Assembly: GCF_010892395.1 (NCBI RefSeq)
Contig: NZ_JAACKB010000357.1
Coordinates: forward strand, 1-10,403
Length of the DNA stretch: 10,403 nucleotides
Direction of reading: 5' to 3'
Source of the DNA: Sulfurovum sp. bin170
GTDB lineage: Bacteria; Campylobacterota; Campylobacteria; Campylobacterales; Sulfurovaceae
Of the stretch, positions 1 through 6,722 are shown in pieces. Each line of letters opens with the position of its first letter. Position 1 is the stretch's first letter. The position numbers and the translations under genes are program-made. The notes under the pieces were generated by a model. The model did not search any database. It had not been told where the DNA came from and saw nothing but the letters and a program-made list of their open reading frames with translations.

Positions 1-1070
1 ATAAGACTATTCAGTCCACTGATAAATTACCCCATTATCCTTTTAAGTTAAATAGTGAAACTGAAGATAGTTCAAGCAGTTTTGAAATTGTATTTTTTAT
101 TGATGAAATAAAATATAGATATGGCTTTGAAATTGATAATACAACAGTTTATTCTGAATGGCTATTTGCTGATGAAAAAGGTAAAGAAGCCAAATTATTT
201 TATAGGGATATAGATAAAGATCTTTATGTTAATGAAAAAAAATTTCAAGAAGGGTTACAATTAAAAAAATCAGGATTACAATTAAAAAAAATAAAGAATC
301 AACTCTTTATTTGGAAATGTGATTCTGCTGGTGGAGAAGTATCTCAAAGTATTTTGAAATGGTTTAAAAGATTAAACTTGATTGATGGAGTAGATCATGA
401 CCAATATATTGATTATGCTATGGAACAGATGGATAATCATGTATCAAAACAGAATCTTATAAATTTAGTGAAAACAGCGGATATAGGTATTGAAAACTTA
501 ACTGTAGTAAAAGAAGATGTTTCTAAAGATGCTATTGAAAAAATGCTTTTACCTGAAGAGTTAAAACAATGGATGCTTAAAGATGGAAATATTAAAGATA
601 TATCTTTGAAAACGCATCATAAGAAATATGATGAAAATAATAATGAAATTGGAATTACTACTTTTGAATTAAATAAAGAAGAGTCAAAAGGAACACAAAA
701 ATTCTTTAAAATCTCAGCTCCTATTTTAAATACATTAAAAGAAGGAAAGATATTAATTATTGATGAATTAGATGCTAGTCTACATCCAATGTTAACTAAA
801 CATCTTATCAAGCTGTTCCATAATAAAGAGGTTAATTCTAAAAATGCTCAGTTGATTTTTGCAACTCATGATACAAATTTATTGCATCACTCTATTTTTA
901 GACGAGATCAAATTTGGTTGACTGAAAAAGATTTATATGGAGCAACAAATTTATATTCATTAGCTGAATTTAAGAATGTAAGAAAAGAAGAAGATTTTGA
1001 AAAGTATTATATTCAAGGGAAATATGGAGCTGTTCCTTATCTTAATGATTTTAGGTTTGAAGATATTTAA
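1..1070 (+). CDS. rloA: RloA-like AAA/ABC-type ATPase, 5' end outside window
   Basis: The reading frame is open from base 3 (first full codon) to the TAA at 1068-1070, giving 355 residues of the C-terminal part of an ATPase; the start codon and Walker A motif lie left of the window. The ATG at 354 is internal, because the same frame continues upstream with protein-like sequence (for example IVFFIDEIKYRYGFEID). Visible motifs: an ABC-signature-like ESKGTQ (nt 681-698), Walker B ILIIDELD followed by ASLHP (nt 750-788), and an H-switch FATHD (nt 858-872). The C-terminal FEKYYIQGKYGAVPYL resembles the tail I know from RloA/AAA_15 proteins. RloA proteins are SMC/OLD-like cytosolic ATPases first noted beside restriction-modification genes in Campylobacter; related pairs (AbiL type) act in phage exclusion. 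Gene order with the RloB-like gene 2 nt downstream supports the assignment strongly. GAA and TTA codons dominate, unlike the era region. Confidence 0.85.
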   Translation, partial: KTIQSTDKLPHYPFKLNSETEDSSSSFEIVFFIDEIKYRYGFEIDNTTVYSEWLFADEKGKEAKLFYRDIDKDLYVNEKKFQEGLQLKKSGLQLKKIKNQLFIWKCDSAGGEVSQSILKWFKRLNLIDGVDHDQYIDYAMEQMDNHVSKQNLINLVKTADIGIENLTVVKEDVSKDAIEKMLLPEELKQWMLKDGNIKDISLKTHHKKYDENNNEIGITTFELNKEESKGTQKFFKISAPILNTLKEGKILIIDELDASLHPMLTKHLIKLFHNKEVNSKNAQLIFATHDTNLLHHSIFRRDQIWLTEKDLYGATNLYSLAEFKNVRKEEDFEKYYIQGKYGAVPYLNDFRFEDI

Positions 1071-1072
1071 AT

Positions 1073-2041
1073 ATGGGACGACGAAAAGCTAAAAATCGAA
1101 TAGATAATACTGAAACTGAACTTCGACCAATAGATTTTAAAAGAGATACGAATAATAGAAGAACTATTCCTGATATTATTATTTCATGTGAAGATGAAGC
1201 TTCTTCGCCCACCTATTTACGACAAATAGTTTCACTATTAATTAAAACTAAAATTATTACTCAAGATTCTTTTGTGATTGCTCAACATAAACATACAAAT
1301 CCTTTTGGTGTTTTAACTGATTTAAAAAAATATGAAGATGAGAATAAAAAGAAATATAGTAATTTTGAGCATAAATGGATAGTAATTGATAGAGATGTTG
1401 AAATTATCAAGAAAAAAGCAAAAACAGAAAAGAAACAGGGTTATAAGAAAAATGGACATACAAAAGAGGACTTTGAAAAAGCATTCAATAATGCAAAGAG
1501 TAAAATAAAAAAATATCATATAGAAGTCGCATATATAAATGATTCATTTGAATTATGGTATCTTCTTCATTTTAATTATAGAGACACAGCTATTATCAGA
1601 GATGAAATTCCTAAAGTAGTAATTGAAAATTTAAAAAAGCGTAATTTTAACAAGTTTAAAAACTTAACTGAAAAAACTATGAAGTCTGAAGAAAATACTA
1701 AAAAGATTTATAATGAATTAGAATCTCTACAAAAGAATGCTATTAGAAATGCAGAAACACTATTAGCTTCTTATGGAAATACACATAACCCTGAAAAAGA
1801 TAATCCATCAACTAACTTTCATGTTTTAGTAAAATTATTAAATAGCTTAGGTAAAGATGATGTACTTTTAGAAATAGTAAACAAACTAAGAGAAATTGAT
1901 ATGATGAAGTTCTCAGAGTTGACTATTAATAATATTATGGAATTTCATAATCAGCAGAAAATTAAAGATAAGTTTCGTCTAAAAGAAATTAATTTTGATA
2001 AAACAATTGATTTGATAAAAGTATTACATCTCTTAAAATAA
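1073..2041 (+). CDS. rloB: RloB-like protein (TOPRIM-like nuclease partner)
   Basis: A complete 322-residue protein, near the usual RloB length or somewhat longer. It starts with ATG only 2 nt after the upstream ATPase stop and has no strong Shine-Dalgarno, so it is probably translated by coupling. RloB-family hallmarks: a basic N-terminus (MGRRKAKNR), the strand-loop IIISCEDEASSPTYLRQIV at residues 35-53 (family form is close to CEG-x-T-E-x-Y), KWIVIDRDVE at 101-110 with the acidic D106/D108 pair, and DSFELWYLLHF at 157-167, which matches the family motif around FELWLLLHF. E40, D106 and D108 would be the TOPRIM-like metal-binding set. The C-terminal half is Lys/Glu-rich and helical and I recognise nothing in it. 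Together with the ATPase it probably forms a two-gene defence module; this role is inferred from family and context. Codon use is strongly AT-biased like the upstream gene. Confidence 0.87.
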   Translation: MGRRKAKNRIDNTETELRPIDFKRDTNNRRTIPDIIISCEDEASSPTYLRQIVSLLIKTKIITQDSFVIAQHKHTNPFGVLTDLKKYEDENKKKYSNFEHKWIVIDRDVEIIKKKAKTEKKQGYKKNGHTKEDFEKAFNNAKSKIKKYHIEVAYINDSFELWYLLHFNYRDTAIIRDEIPKVVIENLKKRNFNKFKNLTEKTMKSEENTKKIYNELESLQKNAIRNAETLLASYGNTHNPEKDNPSTNFHVLVKLLNSLGKDDVLLEIVNKLREIDMMKFSELTINNIMEFHNQQKIKDKFRLKEINFDKTIDLIKVLHLLK

Positions 2042-2072
2042 GGAATAACTGTCCAGTCTTCATCACTATATA

Positions 2073-2101
2073 ACTCGCTCCACCTCGTCGCATCCTCTCC
2101 T
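2073..2101 (+). repeat. 29-bp direct repeat, copy 1
   Basis: This 29-bp GC-richer stretch begins ACTCGCTCCACC and ends GCATCCTCTCCT. It matches 6694-6722 in 28 of 29 positions (T versus A at the seventh base) and in the same orientation, while flanking sequence does not match. It lies between the convergent rloB-like and radical SAM genes. A 5-bp arm ACCTC (2082-2086) can pair with GAGGT (2102-2106), partly outside the repeat, which is too weak to call a terminator. The 80-bp gap around it holds nothing else recognisable. Confidence 0.85.
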
Positions 2102-2121
2102 GAGGTACGATGTATAATATC

Positions 2122-3267
2122 TTAAAAACTCTTAATTGGGTTCCCAAGCCTCAAAACCTCTGGAAATAGTCTCTTATAAACCTCACAATATGGAGACTTT
2201 CCACTACAAAAGCTATTAACAACCGCACACCCCCCACCACACCAATATCTCCACTGACACTCTTTGCACTCATCTATCTCATCCACACTAGGATTTTTTA
2301 GACTATTAGAGCTATTTTGTATATCTGCTAAAATAGAGTCTGAATTAACATCAGATACAGGTTGGTTCATGGTCATTGGACATTGAGAAATGTTTCCATC
2401 GGTATCAAATATTATATAGTTCTGCCCGACGCTACAGCTTCGCAGATGAGGTTCGGCTAGATTTGTCATATCTAGTAGAGAGTTTAGTAGTGACTGTTTT
2501 GGGGGATTTTTCTCTATGATTTTAAAAGCTTTTAGCATACCATCTATGATTTTTTGCGTATCTATTGGCTCTTTTCCCTTATAGAAGTTGATAGAGAACT
2601 GTAGCTCTTTTTCTAAAATCCACTCTAAAAGTTCAGGAAGTCCATCTACAGTTTCACTCTGTATAGTTATGGTGATAGATGGTTTGACTCCATTAGCAAT
2701 AGCTGACTCAATATTTTTCATGACCAGAGTTGAGGACTCTTCTCCATTCTTATATACTCTTTGTGACCCACTGATACTATCCAAGGAGATTACCAATTGT
2801 ACTCCACTATTTTTTATCCACTCTAACACCTCTTGATTGAGCATAGTACCATTTGTTAAAAGTGAAGCTATTATCTCTATATCTGAATCTATTGCATATT
2901 GATGTAGAGCTTTTAGTGTGTTGAAGTTTTGCAGGGGTTCTCCACCTGCGTATTTGAGTTTTAGTTTTTTTATCCCATTATCTTTGGCTGTTCTAACCAA
3001 TGAATCTATAATCTTTTTCCCCATACCGATAGATAGTGATTTAGGCTCATGAGGCAAAAAGCAGTAGCTACATCGTAGATTACAGCTATCTGTTAGGTGA
3101 ATCCATGCTGTTAATCTGTCAATTTTTCCAAAGACATTGTCCATACAAGCATCACACTGTCTTACAATATCATCTACACTCTCTATCTTGGAATCGGAGA
3201 CTTTAGTCACGAACAGTGCGAGGCTAAAGCCATCGGTTCCTAGTTCATCCAAAAGTGGAGTTTTCAT
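2122..3267 (-). CDS. Radical SAM/SPASM domain protein (peptide maturase-like)
   Basis: Starting at the ATG at 3267 the protein has 381 residues. An in-frame GTG at 3276 is possible, but the AGAGGG Shine-Dalgarno at 3277-3282 abuts it, while it sits 9 nt before the ATG. The ATG follows the TAA of the upstream STAND gene by 1 nt, so the pair is translationally coupled. The radical SAM cluster motif is CNLRCSYC (C62, C66, C69), with GGEP at 108-111 for SAM binding and SLDS at 161-164. The C-terminal SPASM domain is complete: C278-x12-G-x4-C296, then C334-x2-C337-x5-C343-x3-C347 (CQWRYWCGGGC) and C361, with an extra C354, enough for two auxiliary [4Fe-4S] clusters. Such enzymes use SAM to make 5'-deoxyadenosyl radicals and modify peptides (thioether, C-C or formylglycine formation). 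The substrate is unknown: no precursor peptide gene is visible. An N-terminal pair C38/C41 lies before the SAM barrel. Cytosolic, no signal peptide or membrane helix. Confidence 0.9.
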   Translation of the reverse strand: MKTPLLDELGTDGFSLALFVTKVSDSKIESVDDIVRQCDACMDNVFGKIDRLTAWIHLTDSCNLRCSYCFLPHEPKSLSIGMGKKIIDSLVRTAKDNGIKKLKLKYAGGEPLQNFNTLKALHQYAIDSDIEIIASLLTNGTMLNQEVLEWIKNSGVQLVISLDSISGSQRVYKNGEESSTLVMKNIESAIANGVKPSITITIQSETVDGLPELLEWILEKELQFSINFYKGKEPIDTQKIIDGMLKAFKIIEKNPPKQSLLNSLLDMTNLAEPHLRSCSVGQNYIIFDTDGNISQCPMTMNQPVSDVNSDSILADIQNSSNSLKNPSVDEIDECKECQWRYWCGGGCAVVNSFCSGKSPYCEVYKRLFPEVLRLGNPIKSF

Positions 3268-3268
3268 T

Positions 3269-5887
3269 TTAGTCACCCTCTACCTTTCCATCTCTCCAAA
3301 ATGATAATATATGCAGAGTCTCTGGATACATTTCACCTATCCTATTCTCTTCCCAATATCTACAAAGCCCACTGCCTATATCTCTAATTCTATCCGATGA
3401 GATACTATTTTGTTGAAATATTCTATCCAAATCTACCAATTGACTATAGATGCTATAGGGTTCACTCTCTCCATGTTTTTTGAAGTTCAAAAATGACTCC
3501 ATATAGTACTCCAACAGAGTCTCTACTACAGCCCCTTTGAGTAGTAGTATATCACCCAATTTTTTGGAGATAATCGCTTCAATAAGATAGTAGTTTGAGT
3601 CAGGATACTCTCTTTTAAACTTCTCATACTCCTCTTTTATCTTATCTTCATTATCAAACGATTTAGTTTCTATCAAAATAAGAAGTTGTAGATAGATTGA
3701 AAAGAGCATATATTCAGGATTTGGATGGAACTCATGAATCTTTATCGCCTTGGCTATATGCTCTTTTGCATCCTCAAATCTATCTTCAATAGTAGCGATA
3801 TAACCCTTCTCAAACTCCAAACGGACATCAAGTGAACTAACATCTATATATATATCAACAGCATACTCCAAATCCTCTTTTGCATCATCTAGCCTATTTG
3901 CGTGGATATTTGCTGTAGCCCTCTCAACAAATGCTCTTTTTGAGAAATCTTTATCACCTTTTTGGATAAAAATATCTATCGCCTTATTATAATATGTGAT
4001 AGCCTCTTGGTAGTATCCATATTTGAGATGTATCTCCCCATAGACCTCATACAACGCACCCAAACCTATCTTGAACTCCAACTTCTCCCATATCTTTTGA
4101 GCCACTTTGGCTAGTTTGGTGGCTGATTTGATAATCCCTTTTTGAGCATAAGCAAATGCCAAGTTGTTGTGTATCCACCCTTTTAATATCTGAGACTCTC
4201 TATCCTCATGATACCCCTCAACCAACTGATTTGCCTGTAGATAGTGGGTAATAGCTCTTGATAATTTTCCATTACATCTATATGCCCAACCTAACATATT
4301 GAGTGATTTTGCCTCCAAATGAGTGTTTTTCTCCTCTTTGCTAATGGCGATTGCCCTTTTGGATGCCTCTATCGCCTCCTCAAACTTACCAATTCTAATC
4401 TTGGCATTTACCAAAGAGATAATCAGATTGACTCTGCTCTCAGCACTCAAATCGGTACTATACTCTCTGCTCATTAACTGATAGGTCTTATCATATTTAC
4501 CATCTTTGATATGGTAGTGTGCAATATGTATAATAACACTACTCTTTAGCTCTCTGGAGTTAATTTGGTCGATATAGCTCTCTATAATACCGATTAGAGG
4601 TTTAATATATTTAAACAGCAGACCAATATTAAACTCCTCTTCAAATATCTCTATAAAATACTCTGTCCCCATCTCAACATCTCGATGAAGCTTCAATCTC
4701 AACAATCGCTGTTTAATAAAGGCTTTTTGGCTCAAACTATAAGAGTCCTCTTCAAGTTCCCTCTCCAAAACATATATACTTCTGTCTATGAATCGCTCTC
4801 TCTTTGGAAAAGTTCCCTCTCTTTGTATATGGAGTTCTAAGAGTCTTGAAATCTCATCATGTAGCCCCACTTCACTGTTGTCTATATTTTTAAATAGTAC
4901 AGAGTTTTTGGAGTACTCAAAGAGACTATCCCTCTCATCTCTCTCCAAATCCAATATCTTCTCTATCTCCAATCTACTAGCCTGTTTAACAAGCGATAGG
5001 AGCAAAATATACTCATCTATCCTATTTTCAGCCCTAATAATATCAGAGATTAATCCATCTTCAAACCTCTTCTCTAGGCTCTCTTTTTCGTGTCTATTGG
5101 CAAACAGAATATCATCCACACTATAGCTATCTAGCCACTCTATAGACTCTTCGATACCTATTCTATCAATCGCCAAATCTATCAAAATAGGTTTTCCACG
5201 ACTCAATATCGCGATTTTCTCCTCTGTTTGAGGTTTAACACAGATGCTACTATTGATTCTCTTTTTTTTGATATAAGATTTTATCTCATACTCATTGAAT
5301 TTTTTTAGTTTCAGTTGAGAGATAGACTCTTTTGGCAATATATTAATTAATCTGTCAAGATTCTCACTCCTCCCAGCTATCAAAAACAGTATGTTCTCAA
5401 ACTGCTCAAAAAGATTTTTGAGATATGGGATAGCCTTTAGGTCTAGCTTATCTAGCGTATCAAAAACGATAGTTACCCGCTGATTTTTCGTAAACCGATT
5501 AAACTCCTCCACAAAGACTCTATTTAGCGTCTTGTTATGCTCTTTTAGAGTCAAATCACTAATATCCAACTCTTTTTGGAACTTCTCATAATCCTTTTTG
5601 AGTCTAAAAAAGTTAATAAAATTCTCACCATCCATAAGCTCTTTTGCAATATGAGTAATGATGCTCCCTTGAATCTGAAAATAGTTATTGTCAAAATCTA
5701 TAATCTTACAAATCTTATAGAGAATTCCAAATTTGCTATAGACCTCCTCTAGTAGTCTGGTCTTACCAATCCCACCAATACCTCTTACTGCTATTAACTT
5801 CTTCTCTTCACTACCCTGAAGATAGCGTTCAATAGTCTCTAGCTCTTTAACTCTACCTATAAACTCTACTCTGTTAAATGGATTCAT
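3269..5887 (-). CDS. STAND NTPase (NB-ARC-like) with C-terminal TPR repeats
   Basis: An 872-residue cytosolic protein. The ATG at 5887 has a good AGAGGG ribosome site 7 nt upstream. Domains: an N-terminal GR-x-KEL entry at 11-16 typical of AAA_16/STAND proteins; P-loop GIGGIGKT at 36-43; Walker B VTIVFDTLD at 138-146; a sensor-like LFLIAGR at 167-173; a GxP motif GKPILIDLA at 231-239 (the GLPLAL motif of NB-ARC proteins); a winged-helix region near 285-350 with the MHD-like GLHDEISRLL at 341-350; then helical repeats. About seven TPR-like units lie at roughly 449-477, 484-518, 523-557, 568-603, 608-645, 650-685 and 689-719, the clearest being NMLGWAYRCNGKLSRAITHY. Such proteins are signal-triggered oligomeric switches in which the TPRs sense ligand or partner. 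No N-terminal effector domain (TIR, nuclease, protease) is present, so output may go through the coupled radical SAM enzyme downstream; that is inference. It uses GAG codons freely, as era does. Confidence 0.9.
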   Translation of the reverse strand: MNPFNRVEFIGRVKELETIERYLQGSEEKKLIAVRGIGGIGKTRLLEEVYSKFGILYKICKIIDFDNNYFQIQGSIITHIAKELMDGENFINFFRLKKDYEKFQKELDISDLTLKEHNKTLNRVFVEEFNRFTKNQRVTIVFDTLDKLDLKAIPYLKNLFEQFENILFLIAGRSENLDRLINILPKESISQLKLKKFNEYEIKSYIKKKRINSSICVKPQTEEKIAILSRGKPILIDLAIDRIGIEESIEWLDSYSVDDILFANRHEKESLEKRFEDGLISDIIRAENRIDEYILLLSLVKQASRLEIEKILDLERDERDSLFEYSKNSVLFKNIDNSEVGLHDEISRLLELHIQREGTFPKRERFIDRSIYVLERELEEDSYSLSQKAFIKQRLLRLKLHRDVEMGTEYFIEIFEEEFNIGLLFKYIKPLIGIIESYIDQINSRELKSSVIIHIAHYHIKDGKYDKTYQLMSREYSTDLSAESRVNLIISLVNAKIRIGKFEEAIEASKRAIAISKEEKNTHLEAKSLNMLGWAYRCNGKLSRAITHYLQANQLVEGYHEDRESQILKGWIHNNLAFAYAQKGIIKSATKLAKVAQKIWEKLEFKIGLGALYEVYGEIHLKYGYYQEAITYYNKAIDIFIQKGDKDFSKRAFVERATANIHANRLDDAKEDLEYAVDIYIDVSSLDVRLEFEKGYIATIEDRFEDAKEHIAKAIKIHEFHPNPEYMLFSIYLQLLILIETKSFDNEDKIKEEYEKFKREYPDSNYYLIEAIISKKLGDILLLKGAVVETLLEYYMESFLNFKKHGESEPYSIYSQLVDLDRIFQQNSISSDRIRDIGSGLCRYWEENRIGEMYPETLHILSFWRDGKVEGD

Positions 5888-5973
5888 TATCTATCCCTCT
5901 CACTCCATATTCTTAACTTATATTTAAATTTATCTAAAATTTTATTAATTTTAACTAAATTAGTATTAATATG

Positions 5974-5979
5974 ATTATA
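5974..5979 (-). promoter_or_regulatory. Candidate -10 box for the STAND/radical SAM operon
   Basis: On the minus strand this reads TATAAT, a perfect -10 hexamer in a very AT-rich 124-bp spacer between the toxin gene and the STAND gene. It would give a leader of about 80 nt. No good -35 is seen, which is usual for Campylobacterota promoters. It lies inside an imperfect palindrome (AATAT/ATATT arms, 5968-5981) similar to one before the antitoxin gene. The spacer holds no convincing small ORF: the ATG just before the Shine-Dalgarno reaches a stop after one further codon. Confidence 0.4.
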
Positions 5980-6011
5980 TTTGTGATTTGACCCCTCTTA
6001 TCGATAAATAG

Positions 6012-6341
6012 CTAAAGCTTCAACAACTTGTGTAGAAGTATCCCCTCAAAATTTTGCCTAGAGTCTATTATCATCATAATATAGACTGTATCGTCTCCAA
6101 CCTTGTAGATTATTCTCCAAGGAGTGGCGATAACTTCTCTATAAATTGTTATCCCCTCCCTTTGAAGCTCAGGCACCACTCTCCCTTTTAGTGGAAAGAA
6201 GTTGGATGATTTAGCTTTTTCTCGAATCTTTTTATAGACATCTTTCGCAACAATGGGGCTATCTTTTTTGATATACTCAACTATACTCAAAAGGTCATCT
6301 TTGGCACTCTTAGTCCATTTCAATTTATAAATTTTACACAT
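6012..6341 (-). CDS. RelE/ParE-family toxin
   Basis: A 109-residue small basic protein, the normal length of the family. It begins KIYKLKWTKSAKDDL, the usual strand-helix opening of ParE/RelE toxins, continues with the helical hairpin AKDVYKKIREKA (residues 32-43) and the segment GRVVPEL (53-59), and ends in the beta-sheet core YREVIATPWRIIYKV plus IIDSRQNFEGIL (91-102), which corresponds to the ParE-like signature near the C-terminus. RelE members cleave mRNA on the ribosome whereas ParE members poison gyrase; the sequence shown does not decide between these. Its ATG (6339-6341) directly follows the antitoxin stop codon with no spacer, so the two are one operon. It is followed by 124 bp before the STAND gene, with no clear terminator, so read-through into that gene is possible. 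Confidence 0.88.
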   Translation of the reverse strand: MCKIYKLKWTKSAKDDLLSIVEYIKKDSPIVAKDVYKKIREKAKSSNFFPLKGRVVPELQREGITIYREVIATPWRIIYKVGDDTVYIMMIIDSRQNFEGILLHKLLKL

Positions 6342-6611
6342 CTATTTTAATAACTCATCAACTGAAGCAAACACATCCTCTTCGTCCAATAGATTACCGT
6401 TTCTTATATCCTGTTCTGCAAAAGAGAGTAATTTTAGCATAGTAATAGCATTTTTCATATCTTGATAGCTCTTGGGGTCTTGTAGAACAGCTTTAGGTTC
6501 ACCATTTTGTGTAATAATCATAGGTCTTCGTGTCTCATTTATCTGTTTTAGCACATCAGATGCTCGATTTTTGAGATATGTTATAGGTCTTATATCATTA
6601 ATTATCTGCAT
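6342..6611 (-). CDS. Phd/YefM-family antitoxin
   Basis: An 89-residue protein starting MQIINDIRPITYLK. I chose the ATG at 6611 because it has a strong AGGAGT Shine-Dalgarno 6 nt upstream and begins with the usual Phd/YefM N-terminus; a longer frame up to 6728 would overlap the upstream nuclease gene and translate the 29-bp repeat. The N-terminal half (about 1-55, with NRASDVLKQINETRRPMIIT and NGEPKAVLQD) is the Phd/YefM DNA-binding fold; the C-terminal acidic helix (RNGNLLDEEDVFASVDELLK, 70-89) would bind and neutralise the toxin. Phd/YefM antitoxins repress their own operon, and an inverted repeat at 6631-6646 in the leader is a likely operator. The stop codon TAG abuts the toxin ATG. The pair may serve stabilisation of the repeat-bounded segment or phage defence; that is inference. 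Confidence 0.88.
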   Translation of the reverse strand: MQIINDIRPITYLKNRASDVLKQINETRRPMIITQNGEPKAVLQDPKSYQDMKNAITMLKLLSFAEQDIRNGNLLDEEDVFASVDELLK

Positions 6612-6630
6612 GTTAACTCCTATCGGTTTT

Positions 6631-6646
6631 AATATGATACCATATT
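6631..6646. promoter_or_regulatory. Candidate antitoxin operator (inverted repeat)
   Basis: AATATG (6631-6636) and CATATT (6641-6646) form a perfect 6-bp inverted repeat with a 4-bp spacer. It sits between the candidate -10 box at 6654-6659 and the antitoxin start at 6611, where binding of a Phd/YefM antitoxin would block transcription. The location is the support; AT-rich palindromes can also arise by chance. Confidence 0.4.
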
Positions 6647-6653
6647 TAGACTT

Positions 6654-6659
6654 ATTATA
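6654..6659 (-). promoter_or_regulatory. Candidate -10 box for the toxin-antitoxin operon
   Basis: The minus strand reads TATAAT 42 nt before the antitoxin ATG, giving a leader of about 35 nt with an AGGAGT ribosome site. No good -35 hexamer is visible. It lies between the downstream end of the nuclease gene and the antitoxin, allowing expression independent of the nuclease gene. Confidence 0.45.
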
Positions 6660-6693
6660 CAAAGAGATAGATAGCCGTATTTGTGATAACTTT

Positions 6694-6722
6694 ACTCGCA
6701 CCACCTCGTCGCATCCTCTCCT
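6694..6722 (+). repeat. 29-bp direct repeat, copy 2
   Basis: This is identical to 2073-2101 except for one base (A in place of T at the seventh position) and lies in the same orientation 4.6 kb away. Its right end overlaps the first two bases of the Rpn-type gene stop codon (TAG, 6721-6723, minus strand), so the repeat begins exactly where that gene ends. Together the copies bracket the radical SAM, STAND, toxin and antitoxin genes. No similarity extends beyond the 29 bp. Confidence 0.85.

Noticed and set aside
3268..3276. GTG start for the radical SAM gene at 3276
   Set aside because: The AGAGGG ribosome site directly abuts this GTG, but is 9 nt from the ATG at 3267. The GTG would add only three residues and remains possible but less likely.
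4788..5126. A 112-residue + strand open frame opposite the STAND gene
   Set aside because: It is a Ser/Leu-rich antisense shadow of a well-supported coding region, without its own motif.
5998..6007. Perfect palindrome TTATCGATAA after the toxin gene
   Set aside because: At 10 bp and mostly A/T it is too short to call a terminator or operator; no T-tract follows.
5888..6011. Precursor peptide gene for the radical SAM enzyme
   Set aside because: On the coding strand I find no ATG-started frame of useful length in this spacer, and the 2042-2121 gap offers none either.
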